Counted from the stretch's first letter, positions 1 to 9,465 are shown. The stretch is DNA of 64,000 bases from Paraburkholderia caffeinitolerans (GCF_902859945.1 NZ_CADIKL010000040.1:1-64000), one strand, 5' to 3'. Program-made: numbers and translations. The notes: generated by a model from the sequence alone, not told the origin.

Positions 1-626
1 ACTGGAAGTCGGCGATGAACCAGTTTGCTATCCTGTTTGGCGACCGATTCACGCAGGCGCGCGGGTAACGATTCCTTTAACCGCCTCGCCCACAAAAATG
101 CGGACAGGTTCTGCGCCTGGCTCCGGTTCTTGAGGCAAACCATACGCTGCTTCATCGGCAGATCTGGATCGTCTGCGGCTACATCGGTCTTTTGCAGGTC
201 GAGGACGGCGTTGAATGGAAACACAGCAAAGTCTCCTGTCCATGTAGCGAATTTCTCGTCATATCGCCAACCCGGCGGAGCGTGAACAATAACGGTGGAC
301 TCCTCCAGAACGAGCATACTGACACCATTGAGATCTTTTTCCGGGAAAGTTTTTTTCAGCTTTTTTCTCGTAATAGGGACTAGCTCTGCATCGTGCCAAC
401 TACCGTCATCACCTTGCAGATATCCCACGATATCTCCATCTTCCTTCGCAATCTTGAACAATGGTTTGACATCGCAGTGTCCCTGCAAATCCGCACTGTA
501 TACACCTACCCAGTGGTCGTCGTTTTGTGCCGCGTTGACTGGAGGCACTGCTGTAAAAAGCACGCATCCGGCTACGCATCCGTGCGATGCAAGTTTCAGG
601 CAAGAATTCAGGAAATGTCTGGTCAT
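1..626 (-). CDS. Exported protein of unknown function (3' end beyond window)
   Basis: An open frame starts with ATG at 626 and stays open to the window edge (208 codons visible). The first ~33 residues look like a Sec signal peptide: basic start, hydrophobic core, then a VNAAQ-like cleavage site. A short repeat-free soluble region follows, containing HWVGVYSADLQGHC and a Trp/Tyr-rich middle. I recognise no family. It is the last visible gene of the vgrG effector cluster, 95 nt beyond the PAAR gene. A periplasmic protein in this position could be an immunity or accessory protein for the phospholipase effector, but that is inference from position only. A competing frame over about 49-243 also ends sensibly, so a frameshift near the left edge cannot be excluded. 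Confidence 0.6.
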   Translation of the reverse strand, partial: MTRHFLNSCLKLASHGCVAGCVLFTAVPPVNAAQNDDHWVGVYSADLQGHCDVKPLFKIAKEDGDIVGYLQGDDGSWHDAELVPITRKKLKKTFPEKDLNGVSMLVLEESTVIVHAPPGWRYDEKFATWTGDFAVFPFNAVLDLQKTDVAADDPDLPMKQRMVCLKNRSQAQNLSAFLWARRLKESLPARLRESVAKQDSKLVHRRLP

Positions 627-721
627 GTTCAGTTTTCCACGTTTCGGTGCAACACAGCATGGCTGGTGCCCACCGCTTTCGTCGTTCAGTGGTGGTTGGG
701 TAAAGCTTCGCTTCGGTTTGG

Positions 722-979
722 CTACAACGATGAAATCAGACGGGCTCCACACTCGGTCGGATCATCGTGGTATGCAATCTGCTTGCCACAATGGTTGCGC
801 TTACTGTTTTCGGGCAGAATTTTGAATTTCCCGTTGCATTTAGGACACCACGTCAAGTCGTCCTGCAAGGCAACGGGGACGCCCTTCGCCTTTATCTCGT
901 CGCATGCGGTGATGACTTCGCCGCCGTGCGTGGTTTTGTCGTGGAGGCGAATGACGCCGCGACCGTGTTCATCTTTCAT
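722..979 (-). CDS. PAAR-motif protein (T6SS spike tip)
   Basis: This 85-residue protein has the small-PAAR layout. It begins with GVIRLHDKTTHGGEV, continues with GVPVALQDDLTWCPKC, and carries a run of Cys/His residues (C26, C45, C48, a later HCG) that fits the metal-bound tip of PAAR proteins. PAAR proteins cap the VgrG trimer and help attach effectors. The gene starts 15 nt after the phospholipase gene, with GAGGA about 10 nt before the ATG, and lies on the same strand as vgrG and the adaptor. It therefore probably sharpens the spike that delivers the neighbouring effector. Confidence 0.75.
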   Translation of the reverse strand: MKDEHGRGVIRLHDKTTHGGEVITACDEIKAKGVPVALQDDLTWCPKCNGKFKILPENSKRNHCGKQIAYHDDPTECGARLISSL

Positions 980-994
980 ATGCTGTTTTCCTCG

Positions 995-2815
995 TTATGC
1001 GATGGAAGCCATTGCATCTTCCTGCTGGAGAGATTCGCGCATTGCGAGCCGCAGGCTCTCGCCGGCGTAACGCGTGCGGTATTGCAGGTAGCCCCCGCTC
1101 TCCCGTGGTGCGTTGTGCATCAGGGCAGTGACCACGTATGTGAACGGCTTGAAGCCCGCGTATGAGTCGTGGCAATACGCGCTGAAAAATGCCAGTTCCA
1201 CGTCGCCCGGTTGGCACTGCATGATCCGGTCAAGGATCTCGCGACGCTCCTTCGGTATGAACGCCGTGCCTTGAGAGAGCGCTGTGCGCGCGGGATCTTC
1301 GGCCCGATTCGTGCCGAAGATCCGGCGGAGTCGCGATGGCCGCCGGGCGCCGGCATCGTTTTGTGCAGGGTTGGCTTGGGTTGCTGTGCCGCCGTCCTCG
1401 CCGATGTCCTTCATGAATACCCGGTGCGCATCGAGCAGGTCTTGCTGGTCGTTGCTTCCCGCGCCCTGCACGAATGGCAGCGTTGCGTAGACATGGCGGT
1501 ACTCGTAGCGCCACGCGAGAATGTCGATCAGACAATCGGTGATGGCGCGTACCCCGGTGCCGTTGGCCTGTATGAAGGCCGTGTAGTCGGATCGGAGCTT
1601 CTTGCTGATCACGAACGCATCCCAACCATCACGGATTTTTGCGATATCGCTATCGACTGGCACATTTGCCGCCCGGGCCGCCAGATACATCATGTTCAGC
1701 GGCATGCGGGCCAGTTTGTTCTCGTCGTTTCCGTCGTTCTTGCCCTGCTCCCCGGGCAGATATCCGCCGCCCAGATCGGAGTGCATGCCTGGGAAGCGGA
1801 ACTGGCGGCAGCGCGGTGGCATCACGTCGCCGGGTGTCTGCACGTCGTCCAGGGGAAACGACTCGCGCTGTTCGTGCATCGCGACATAGTGTTCGCAGTG
1901 GCGCACGCGCGGCGAGATCCGTAGATTCTTTGTCTCTCCCCACGCGTCATGGCCATTGGTCCAGCGGCTCGCAGCCGGCCCGAGCCCCACGGCGGCCACC
2001 GTGTCGAAGATGCCGAGAAAGCGGATGTGCGTCTTGACTCCAGCGAGCATGTCGCCGTCGAAACATTCATCGAGCCAGTTGCAGAACACGCGCGCCTGCG
2101 CCGCGCCACGGCTGAAGCCGAACACATCGATGAAGACCTCGATCAACTTCGGATAGCGTGTCTCGCTGATCTTTTGCGCGAGCTGCGCGAACTGCTCCTT
2201 CAGGAACTTTGTCCGGTAGGAATAGCCGTTGAGGGTAAGCAGCCCGCCCTGGTCCTTCATGCCCACCTTGTCCAGCTCCCGCTGGTCGGCCGGCGAGAGG
2301 GTGTTGAGACTGCCGCCGTCAACGCCGGCCTGGAGCGGCAGCCATGCGTTGCTGCATAGCGCCTTGACGGTTTGCCACTCCATCATGGGCGTGTCGTAGT
2401 TGTTGATCGACCGGTGCATCGCATTCAGCACGTGCAGCAGGCCATATACGATGCGCGCATCGCCGCCCGTGCCGAAGCCCATTCCCAGCGCACTCTCTCC
2501 TTCCTCGCCGATCAGGGGAAACGGTGTGCCGACGCCGGGAATATAGACAGGGTAGTAACCGCTCAGTCCATCCGTAGGATATGCCCGATACAGGCGTGCG
2601 ACGTTGCTGTCCTTTTTCCGCTCCAACTGCGTCGTGCCACCCGCGCCCGGTTCGGCCCAGTCCTGGTTATTGCCGGTGCCATCGAAGAACACACCGATAT
2701 GGAGCGCGAATTCACACTTTTCCGGGCGGCATCTCAGGGTGGGCGCCGTCGCGGTCACGCCTTCGGTGTTGTCCGGGTGCGCGGCGGCCTGTAACAGGTT
2801 GATGTTGTCGTTCAT
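995..2815 (-). CDS. DUF2235 alpha/beta-hydrolase, Tle-type T6SS phospholipase effector
   Basis: This 606-residue protein has the DUF2235 signature FFDGTGNN at residues 43-50 and a nucleophile elbow GFSRG at 233-237 (Ser235). Downstream are GIFDTVAAVG (Asp271) and PGMHSDLGGGY (His345/Asp347), which suit an alpha/beta-hydrolase triad. Type VI lipase effectors of the Tle1 group have this architecture and attack phospholipids of the target cell envelope. The gene overlaps the upstream lipoprotein gene by ATGA and sits between a DUF4123 adaptor and a PAAR gene, the usual arrangement for a VgrG-delivered effector. No signal peptide is present, as expected for T6SS cargo. The substrate (PLA1 or PLA2) cannot be read from the sequence. 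Confidence 0.85.
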   Translation of the reverse strand: MNDNINLLQAAAHPDNTEGVTATAPTLRCRPEKCEFALHIGVFFDGTGNNQDWAEPGAGGTTQLERKKDSNVARLYRAYPTDGLSGYYPVYIPGVGTPFPLIGEEGESALGMGFGTGGDARIVYGLLHVLNAMHRSINNYDTPMMEWQTVKALCSNAWLPLQAGVDGGSLNTLSPADQRELDKVGMKDQGGLLTLNGYSYRTKFLKEQFAQLAQKISETRYPKLIEVFIDVFGFSRGAAQARVFCNWLDECFDGDMLAGVKTHIRFLGIFDTVAAVGLGPAASRWTNGHDAWGETKNLRISPRVRHCEHYVAMHEQRESFPLDDVQTPGDVMPPRCRQFRFPGMHSDLGGGYLPGEQGKNDGNDENKLARMPLNMMYLAARAANVPVDSDIAKIRDGWDAFVISKKLRSDYTAFIQANGTGVRAITDCLIDILAWRYEYRHVYATLPFVQGAGSNDQQDLLDAHRVFMKDIGEDGGTATQANPAQNDAGARRPSRLRRIFGTNRAEDPARTALSQGTAFIPKERREILDRIMQCQPGDVELAFFSAYCHDSYAGFKPFTYVVTALMHNAPRESGGYLQYRTRYAGESLRLAMRESLQQEDAMASIA

Positions 2816-3621
2816 TGGCCGGTTACTCCTGCGTCATGCTGGGGAGTACCGGTGGTGGTCTTTTTGGGCGTGCATTCAGGCAAACTCGGCACCGCCTTGC
2901 AGCGCCGGGCAAAGCGTGCGGCACGCATGCTCTGCCGTGCATTTTTTTTGCACTCCTCCAAATCGTATCCGGTTGTCGCCGAAGCGCATTTGGGCAGATA
3001 ACGGCGCGCATCCGCACGCTGGTCGTCAAGTGCTTTTTCATCCTCCTGCTTCTCGCAGAGTGCCGGATCGGACGCGCTGGAACACCGCTGCTTGATGATG
3101 CGATCGTCCAGCAACTGTTCATTCAAGTCACGCCGATCACCCCTTGCGGGATACATATACCAGGGCTGTTTCCTCGGAATCGGATCATGCGGGCCGGGGT
3201 AATCGGGCGCGCGCGGTCCATGATTGGCCACCACCACGCGCACGGTGCCGTCGGCAAGGAAATGCACCCAGAGGGCTCCCCCTTCTTCCGGGTAGGGTTC
3301 AACCGGCACATCCGCCTCGTAAGTGCTGCCCTTATCGTGTTGCCAGTCCCGGACGTCCCATACGACATGCACCGTCATCCCCGGACGCCATTTGGCCGGC
3401 AGCAGAGGAGCTTGCACGCCCGCATTACCGGTACCGGCCTGCTGGCCCGCCGCCCCGTTGACCCAAAAATCCGTGACGCTCAGGTTGTCCGCCAGGTGAT
3501 CGATGCCACCCATGCCGTAGCCGAATCTTTCTTCCTTGCCAGCCGACTGGCAGGCCGTCAGCGCAGCCAGCAACGCAACGCCGAACGCTGCCCGCCATGC
3601 ACGAAGTTTCCGGTTTGTCAT
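2812..3621 (-). CDS. DUF3304-like lipoprotein, candidate immunity protein of the Tle effector
   Basis: The chosen ATG at 3621 has AAGGA about 10 nt upstream. It gives a short basic N-terminus, a hydrophobic stretch and a lipobox LLAALTAC, so the product should be a lipoprotein facing the periplasm. The mature part includes WRPGMTVHVVWDVRDWQ and WVHFLADGTVRVVVANHGPRAP, typical of DUF3304 proteins found beside Burkholderia T6SS lipase genes. Its stop codon overlaps the start of the phospholipase gene (ATGA), implying coupled translation. Lipoprotein immunity proteins beside Tle effectors are known. The immunity role here is inferred from that precedent and from the overlap. Confidence 0.7.
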   Translation of the reverse strand: MTNRKLRAWRAAFGVALLAALTACQSAGKEERFGYGMGGIDHLADNLSVTDFWVNGAAGQQAGTGNAGVQAPLLPAKWRPGMTVHVVWDVRDWQHDKGSTYEADVPVEPYPEEGGALWVHFLADGTVRVVVANHGPRAPDYPGPHDPIPRKQPWYMYPARGDRRDLNEQLLDDRIIKQRCSSASDPALCEKQEDEKALDDQRADARRYLPKCASATTGYDLEECKKNARQSMRAARFARRCKAVPSLPECTPKKTTTGTPQHDAGVTGQ

Positions 3622-3644
3622 CGTCTTGTGTCCTTTCAGTTTGT

Positions 3645-4430
3645 CTAAACCGCGAGCCACTTCATGAGTTCATGCCACTGCTCCGAGGCTTTGGATAACT
3701 CGACCTTTGCCAGAAATCGCGAGTCAGCGAACACCGCTCCTTCGGTCTCGATCGCAATCGCCGCGATATGCCGCTGCACCTCGATCGGTTCGATCCCATG
3801 TAGAAGAACGAACGCGACCGCTGCCTCGACGTGCCGATATTGCTCGGCGGATAGAGTCGAATCGGCGGGATCGATGCCGCTCGTAGCCAGTTCACCGGCA
3901 AGCGCCACAGCCAGTTGCAGTTCGAGGAACCGGGTGTTCTGCTCGCCGGCCAGAACAATTACAGGGTGGCGTCTTGGGTCGGCCGGGATACCCGCTCCAA
4001 ACTCGCGACTCTCCCCGAGACGGCCCACATAAAGCCAATGCCCGACCGGACCTTTGAGTTGCCTCACCTGATCGGGCGTGAGCACGCGTGACAGTGTGTC
4101 GAGTGCACGCGTGTCGGCATACCGGAGGTAGTAGCGGTCGCCTTCCTCCATCTCGATGCTGCGTTGCGATTCCAGGTGCATTGCCAGGGTCGCGAGGTTC
4201 GCATCGGTCACGAGCCGGCTAATCCCGTATCGCCATGGCACCTCGCACGCTTCGTCGCCGGGCAGACAGGCTTTGAATGCATCGGCTTCCAGAAGCCACG
4301 GCCCGAACTGACTGGCATTCGTCGAGGGCAAGTCCGCATACAGCGGAACAGCATTCGCCGTGCGAGTAAGCGCATCGAACTGCGGCGCGGCTTGCCAGAT
4401 GGCAGCATCGAGTAGCACGAATTCAGCCAT
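3645..4430 (-). CDS. DUF4123 adaptor/chaperone for VgrG effector loading
   Basis: The 261-residue protein begins FVLLDAAIWQAAPQFDAL and has an internal GPWLLEA motif, the pattern of DUF4123 (Tap/TEC) proteins. These cytoplasmic adaptors bind a specific effector and hand it to its cognate VgrG without being secreted. The gene lies 14 nt downstream of vgrG and 23 nt upstream of the lipoprotein/effector pair, exactly where adaptors usually sit. No signal peptide or membrane segment is seen. The C-terminal half (residues ~160-261) is less typical and may hold effector specificity. Confidence 0.75.
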   Translation of the reverse strand: MAEFVLLDAAIWQAAPQFDALTRTANAVPLYADLPSTNASQFGPWLLEADAFKACLPGDEACEVPWRYGISRLVTDANLATLAMHLESQRSIEMEEGDRYYLRYADTRALDTLSRVLTPDQVRQLKGPVGHWLYVGRLGESREFGAGIPADPRRHPVIVLAGEQNTRFLELQLAVALAGELATSGIDPADSTLSAEQYRHVEAAVAFVLLHGIEPIEVQRHIAAIAIETEGAVFADSRFLAKVELSKASEQWHELMKWLAV

Positions 4431-4444
4431 TGAAATTTCCTCGC

Positions 4445-7012
4445 CTATTGAGGTGCAATCGCACTGCCCGAGTGCGCGGCCATCAGGAAGCAGCGCTCGC
4501 AGAAGTGATCGGGGAGACCGGGAAAGGTGGCGGGCACACTTTGCGGACCTACCGTCTGGTGATCGGCCGCGTGCATGATGTTGTCGCCGGGCGTGAATCC
4601 CTTTATACCGTCCAGGCTGATAACCAGTTCACTGGTGCCGGCTCTCAGCCGGATGCCTTGCTTCGCGGTCAGGTTGATCCAGTCTGTAGTGCTAATGAGA
4701 GAAAGCACCTTCTTCGCTAAGAGTTCAATAGCGTCGTTTTGCGCCTGAATTTCGATCTTGCCCTGGCCCGCGAACAGCTTCATCCCCGCGTTGCGTACGA
4801 ATAGACTTAGCTTGTGGCAAATGCTCGCGACGAGCGATTTACCCGTGGCGATCTGCATACTCTCGCCACTGATGAGATTCAGTTGCCGATCGGCCGTGAT
4901 GTGTGTGGATTGCTGCGTCGAGAGACCAATTCCAGCTGGGCTTGCCATCAGCATCACTGGTTCGCTGAATGCATTCGCGCTGCCCGTGCCTCCGCCCGCC
5001 GTGTTGCCGCCGCTGGCGCTCGCCACCTGCGCGCTTGACAGCGTCGCGTCGGTGAAGGCCTTGAGTGCGTTTGCGCCGTCCTGCAGAGATTCGGCTTGGT
5101 GATCCTGGCTCGCTTGCGAGAGTGTGTTCAGCGCATTTTGCGAGCCGGTCAACTGCATATGCGCTTCGCTCACGTCGAGTTGCTGGTTCGCCGTGCCTTT
5201 TGCGTGCGTACTGACATACAGCCCCCGGCCCGCGCGCACCACACCACACGCATCCGACTTCAAATCGAAGCCCATACCCAGATAAGTGCCGCGCGTGTTG
5301 CCGCTCTGCGCAATCAGATACCCCAGATGCAACTGCGAATTCGCAGTTGAACTATAAAGCTGCATACGGCACTGGCCCGTTGCGTCGTCCAGCACCATCT
5401 GGCTATAGCCACTGCCGCCGTATTCCTTCGATCTGTAGCCCGACAGGATCCCGTTCGAATGCCACCCAGGCGTTTTCGAGCCGTTGTAAACGCGCCCCGT
5501 CACAATCGGCCTGTCGCAATCCCCGTCGATCCAGTCCACGAGGATTTCCTCGCCCACGCGCGGCACGTGCACGCCCCCGTAGCCGCCCCCCGTGTCCGAC
5601 ATCGCCACCCGCAGCCAGCACGAGGAATTTTCGTCGCCGCTGTTCAGACGGTCCCACTCGAAGCGCCCCTTGATGCGGTTCAGCGAGTCGGTGTACACCT
5701 CCGCGCCCTCGGGGCCAGTCACGGTCGCCGTCTGCATCCGCATCGGAGGCTTCTGGTGCTCGAACGGGCTGCGGTACGGCACGCTCATGCGCTGCGCTTC
5801 GACCAGCGTGAGGAAGAAGCAGTCACCGGTGCCGCTCGCGGGCGAACCTGGCTTGCCGCCCGCCGGCTCTTCGCCGAGGTAGCTGGCGCGCACGGTCGCC
5901 AGTTCCGTCTCGAGACTCCCCGGAAACGGCCGCGTGTTGCCCGCCGGCAGGTTGCTGGCGATAAACCACTGCACTTCGATGGCGAGGAATTCGCGCTCCT
6001 GCTGCGTATCGTTTTCGTGGTCTGGATGGTTGCCCAGCTCGAAAGACCGGCCCGCGTCCATGTGGCGGATACTGCCCGCGCCATGAAACCGCTTCGCACG
6101 CGACTCCAGTTCCTCCATCCGGAGCGTGGCCAGATGGTCTCCCCGTTTATCGTCCTGCCACGTGTATTTCCCGGTGTATTCATACACCTCGGTCTGGCCG
6201 GGCAAGTCCCCCTGGTTGGGCGCGGTTTTCCTGCTGCGGACGTAGCTGGACCGCGGTGCCTTGTAGTTCCCGGTAGCGCCCGTATATCGCACGCTCTGCA
6301 GCGTGCGCGTGCCCGACCACTGCGAGAATCCGTCGAACCCGGCGCCAGTCGCCGTGCGCGAGAAGTCGATCTGGTCGGGCTGCAACGCTTCGCAGAAGTA
6401 GTTGTAATCGGTGATGACCAGCGTATGGGATTGCCCGTCCCGCGCCTGCTCGAAGTAGCACCACAGTCCTTCGGACTCCATGAGCCGGTGCACGAAGTTC
6501 CAATCGTCCTCGTACTGCATGCAGAACGAGCGCCGGGGCAGCGGATTGCTCAGTTCTCCATACAGGTTGAACCGGAACTGGCCGCGTGCCTGAGGATGCG
6601 CATTGAACACGTCGGCGAGAATCTCGGCAACGGTCCTGTCCTGCCAGATACGGGCATCCTTGCGAAAGCGCAGGAAGTGCAGCCATGATGCGAATTCAAG
6701 TTGCGAGTGAACGAGTCCGCCGTCCGCCCCGAGCCGCCGCACCGTGTGCACGTAACCGTGATGCGGCTGGTAGCTTTTGTCGTTCTGGTGAATCCATAGC
6801 GTGACGGGCTGGGCGATCAACTGCTTGAGTTCGATCTGTCGCAAAGTCGACACCATGTCGACCGTGAAGGCATAATCGCGGCCGATCCGTGAATGGCCCA
6901 CCGCGCGCAGCGGCAGCAGCACGTCCTTGCCCACCGGAGTATCGAGCTTCAGCGGCCGGTTATGCTGGAGCGCGTACGGGCTGATGGACTGGATGCGTTC
7001 GTAGGCGTCCAT
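4445..7012 (-). CDS. vgrG: VgrG spike protein with DUF2345 extension
   Basis: This 855-residue protein has the VgrG order. An N-terminal gp27-like region (from about residue 10) includes CMQYEDDWNFVHRLMESEGL. A gp5 OB-fold starts near YTDSLNRIKGRFEWDR, with VPRVGEEILVDWIDGD following. A C-terminal beta-helix/DUF2345 region contains GMKLFAGQGKIEIQAQNDAI. VgrG trimers form the T6SS puncturing spike under a PAAR tip. No extra enzymatic domain is evident after DUF2345, so the effector is probably the separate DUF2235 protein loaded by the DUF4123 adaptor. It starts only 26 nt after tssF, where many clusters would have tssG. Confidence 0.92.
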   Translation of the reverse strand: MDAYERIQSISPYALQHNRPLKLDTPVGKDVLLPLRAVGHSRIGRDYAFTVDMVSTLRQIELKQLIAQPVTLWIHQNDKSYQPHHGYVHTVRRLGADGGLVHSQLEFASWLHFLRFRKDARIWQDRTVAEILADVFNAHPQARGQFRFNLYGELSNPLPRRSFCMQYEDDWNFVHRLMESEGLWCYFEQARDGQSHTLVITDYNYFCEALQPDQIDFSRTATGAGFDGFSQWSGTRTLQSVRYTGATGNYKAPRSSYVRSRKTAPNQGDLPGQTEVYEYTGKYTWQDDKRGDHLATLRMEELESRAKRFHGAGSIRHMDAGRSFELGNHPDHENDTQQEREFLAIEVQWFIASNLPAGNTRPFPGSLETELATVRASYLGEEPAGGKPGSPASGTGDCFFLTLVEAQRMSVPYRSPFEHQKPPMRMQTATVTGPEGAEVYTDSLNRIKGRFEWDRLNSGDENSSCWLRVAMSDTGGGYGGVHVPRVGEEILVDWIDGDCDRPIVTGRVYNGSKTPGWHSNGILSGYRSKEYGGSGYSQMVLDDATGQCRMQLYSSTANSQLHLGYLIAQSGNTRGTYLGMGFDLKSDACGVVRAGRGLYVSTHAKGTANQQLDVSEAHMQLTGSQNALNTLSQASQDHQAESLQDGANALKAFTDATLSSAQVASASGGNTAGGGTGSANAFSEPVMLMASPAGIGLSTQQSTHITADRQLNLISGESMQIATGKSLVASICHKLSLFVRNAGMKLFAGQGKIEIQAQNDAIELLAKKVLSLISTTDWINLTAKQGIRLRAGTSELVISLDGIKGFTPGDNIMHAADHQTVGPQSVPATFPGLPDHFCERCFLMAAHSGSAIAPQ

Positions 7013-7038
7013 GGATTTTTCCTTTTTTCAGTGCGCGA

Positions 7039-8880
7039 TTACAGGAGAATCGAGTCGCCGCTGCGGGGTTTGCAGCGGACGATTTCCTGGCCACTGCGTT
7101 TCGAGAGCACGACCAGTTGCGTAAAGCTGTTGATATGCACGTAGAGCGCAAAAAAGCGGTCGAGCACGCCGATGAAAGTCGCAACGCTCACTCCGGCGAA
7201 GTGCTCCTCGTCCAGCGTCAGGCGGATCTCCAACCCGCGCACGAACGTCGGGAAGGGTTTGCCGGCCATCCACTGGATCGACTCGTCTACGTCTACGTTC
7301 ACAATGCCGTCGATATGGCGCGCGGATACCGCCGTATGGCGCTGGTCGTAGAGATTCAACATTTCCCTGAGCGCGCCCGCGCCGTCCGCCGCCAGTGAAA
7401 GATGGTTCAGCGAGAGGTGGGAAATCAGCCGCCAGTGCGCGGCTTCACGGCGATCGAAGCGCGTTGCCTCCGTCGGCCGCATCAGCAGCGCGATGTGCTC
7501 GACGAAGTTGTTTGTCGACACCGGAGTAAGGTCACTGCATTCCAGCCCGATTGACAGCATCGCGGGCAGATCCCGGTTGGTCGCTGTGATGTCGATGCTC
7601 AGCGTATCGGTCTGCGCAATGGCCGGATTGAAACCCGGGTCGACCACCGAGATCTCGGTTTCGTAACCTGGGCTGTTGCGGGCTACCCATTCGTTGCGGC
7701 GCGCAAACCAGTAATGCCCGGCCTGCGACTGCTCGCCATGGCGCAGCGAATAGAACGGCCTGAGCCCGGTGGTGCGCTCGCCACCTCCGACTTTGCGCAC
7801 GAGGCTCACCGTATCGATGGAATACACCTCGTGGTCCGCCGCCTTCTTCCCGTCGATGATGACCGGGCAGGACGAGGCCGTGTGCGTCCAGCGCACGGGG
7901 TCGGCGTGCGCCTTGAAAAGATTGATGACCGGCGTGCAGAACAGCCGCAGATGTTGGGCTGAAAGCGCGCCGAGCAGGCGGGCGGTGTGCGAGTCGGCAC
8001 GTACCGTTTTCAGGACGAGGTGCAGAGTCAGACGCTCGCAGGGACCAACTGTCTTTGCCATGGCGGCGAGATCCATGTCGACGAAGCTGAACTGCTCCGG
8101 AAACGCAAAATACTCGGTCAGCAGCCGGTAGGCGGGATGCGAGCGCGCGGGATAGTCGATCAGCGCATCGTCTTCGTCGAAGCCGGCCTGGCTCAGGGGG
8201 ATCGCCGGCAGCGCCGTCCATCGGCCACTGCTTTCGGGCTCGACATAGGCGGCGAGCGCATGGAGAAACAGGCAGTCCTGGAGCGCCGCGATCAGGGGCA
8301 GGTCGCCATTCAGATGCACGCGCAGTCGGTCGAGATTCAGTGCCGCGATATCGGCTTGAGGTGCATCCGACTCCAGGGTAATGGAAATGATGCCAGTAGC
8401 GCCCGCTGGCAGGTTGACGAGACCCGGCGCCACGGTGGTTGGCGCGTGGCGTGCTTCGGAGATCCGCAGCGGCGCCAGCACGACATCATGAACGGTGCGG
8501 AAAATGCATTCTGTTTCGCGAAGCTTGCCGGACTTCAGTTCTGTCCCGCGTGCGATGACGGGTGGCTGCGCGGATGCTCTGGCGGCGTCGCTGCCGGTGA
8601 ACTGCGCAATGGAGCACGCCGGAAAAGGCCGGAGGTAATGCGGATAGAGCACCTCCAGCAGGGCATCGGTAAACTCGGGATAATCGTCCTCGATTTTCTT
8701 GCTGATGCGTGCGCCGAGAAACGCAAACGATTCGATCAAGCGCTCGACGTGCGGATCGGCAACATGCTCGCCGGTGATCCCGAGGCGGCCCGCGGTCTTC
8801 GGGTAGCGCTGTGCGAAATCCGCCGAATAGCGCCGCAGGAACGCCAGTTCCTGCTCGTACCAGGGCAGCAGTTCATCCAT
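7039..8880 (-). CDS. tssF: T6SS baseplate subunit TssF
   Basis: The protein begins MDELLPWYEQELAFLRRY and continues with FAQRYPKTAGRLG and PHVERLIESFAFLGARI, the hallmark N-terminus of TssF (VasA/ImpG). I chose the ATG at 8880 because it gives this canonical start and an 8-nt overlap with the end of tssE. An in-frame codon 30 nt further upstream would add a non-conserved tail. The length (613 residues) is normal for TssF. TssF works with TssE, TssG and TssK as the baseplate wedge. No tssG follows: the next gene is vgrG. Confidence 0.9.
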   Translation of the reverse strand: MDELLPWYEQELAFLRRYSADFAQRYPKTAGRLGITGEHVADPHVERLIESFAFLGARISKKIEDDYPEFTDALLEVLYPHYLRPFPACSIAQFTGSDAARASAQPPVIARGTELKSGKLRETECIFRTVHDVVLAPLRISEARHAPTTVAPGLVNLPAGATGIISITLESDAPQADIAALNLDRLRVHLNGDLPLIAALQDCLFLHALAAYVEPESSGRWTALPAIPLSQAGFDEDDALIDYPARSHPAYRLLTEYFAFPEQFSFVDMDLAAMAKTVGPCERLTLHLVLKTVRADSHTARLLGALSAQHLRLFCTPVINLFKAHADPVRWTHTASSCPVIIDGKKAADHEVYSIDTVSLVRKVGGGERTTGLRPFYSLRHGEQSQAGHYWFARRNEWVARNSPGYETEISVVDPGFNPAIAQTDTLSIDITATNRDLPAMLSIGLECSDLTPVSTNNFVEHIALLMRPTEATRFDRREAAHWRLISHLSLNHLSLAADGAGALREMLNLYDQRHTAVSARHIDGIVNVDVDESIQWMAGKPFPTFVRGLEIRLTLDEEHFAGVSVATFIGVLDRFFALYVHINSFTQLVVLSKRSGQEIVRCKPRSGDSILL

Positions 8881-9358
8881 CGATGGCCCCGGGGAATCTG
8901 CCACCTGCACGGCTGACCGAGTACTGGCGCGTCGACGGTTGCAGTTGCGCTTCGAAGCTGACCGGCTCGCACGCCGGGTGGACCACCAGCGTGGCCTTGA
9001 TGGAAAAGTGCAATGCGCTGATGGACTGGATCCGCGGTTCCAGTTGCACCGTGGCTTCCTTCAGACGAGGCTCATGCCGTTTGATGACCCGCTTGATTGA
9101 CTCGCAGATGAGGGCGCGGTCTTCGTGGCTCGCGAGGCTTTTTCCCGAAAAATCCTCGAGGCCGTAGGTGAGGATCGATTTGGCGCATTCTTTAAACCCG
9201 GCGAGTTTTTCCTCTGAAAACACCATGCGTGTGTTCAGGAGTGACTCGATATTCCGCGCAACGGAGTTCTTGAGTTCCTCGAGCGAAAGCGTGCGCACTG
9301 CAGGGGAGTCAGGCGCGTTAGAAAAGAGCTTGTCAAACAGGTCGGGTTCGAAACGCAT
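8873..9358 (-). CDS. tssE: T6SS baseplate subunit TssE (gp25-like)
   Basis: The 161-residue protein has a gp25/GPW-type fold region, with an N-terminal LFDKLF segment, then LEELKNSVARNIESLLNTR and GLEDFSGKSLASHEDRALI, and a basic helix KRVIKRHEPRLKEATVQL. TssE initiates sheath polymerisation on the T6SS baseplate. It is the first gene of this T6SS segment, translated just ahead of tssF with overlapping codons. The usual upstream partners (tssB, tssC, hcp) are not present in the 250 nt before it, so they must lie elsewhere or be missing. Confidence 0.85.
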   Translation of the reverse strand: MRFEPDLFDKLFSNAPDSPAVRTLSLEELKNSVARNIESLLNTRMVFSEEKLAGFKECAKSILTYGLEDFSGKSLASHEDRALICESIKRVIKRHEPRLKEATVQLEPRIQSISALHFSIKATLVVHPACEPVSFEAQLQPSTRQYSVSRAGGRFPGAIDG

Positions 9359-9437
9359 GATTTTATTGCCGGCATGGGTGTGAATCCGGCGTCATGGTAC
9401 GAACCCTTTATTGGGCAGTTCAACATCTCCCGGGTGG

Positions 9438-9465
9438 ATAATCGCTAATTACTGTGTTATGCCAA
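9438..9465 (-). promoter_or_regulatory. Possible sigma70 promoter for tssE
   Basis: Read on the minus strand, TTGGCA (9465-9460) is followed after 16 nt by GATTAT (9443-9438), about 80 nt before the tssE start. The surrounding 100 nt is AT-rich compared with the genes. The -10 match is weak, so this is a candidate only. Confidence 0.3.
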
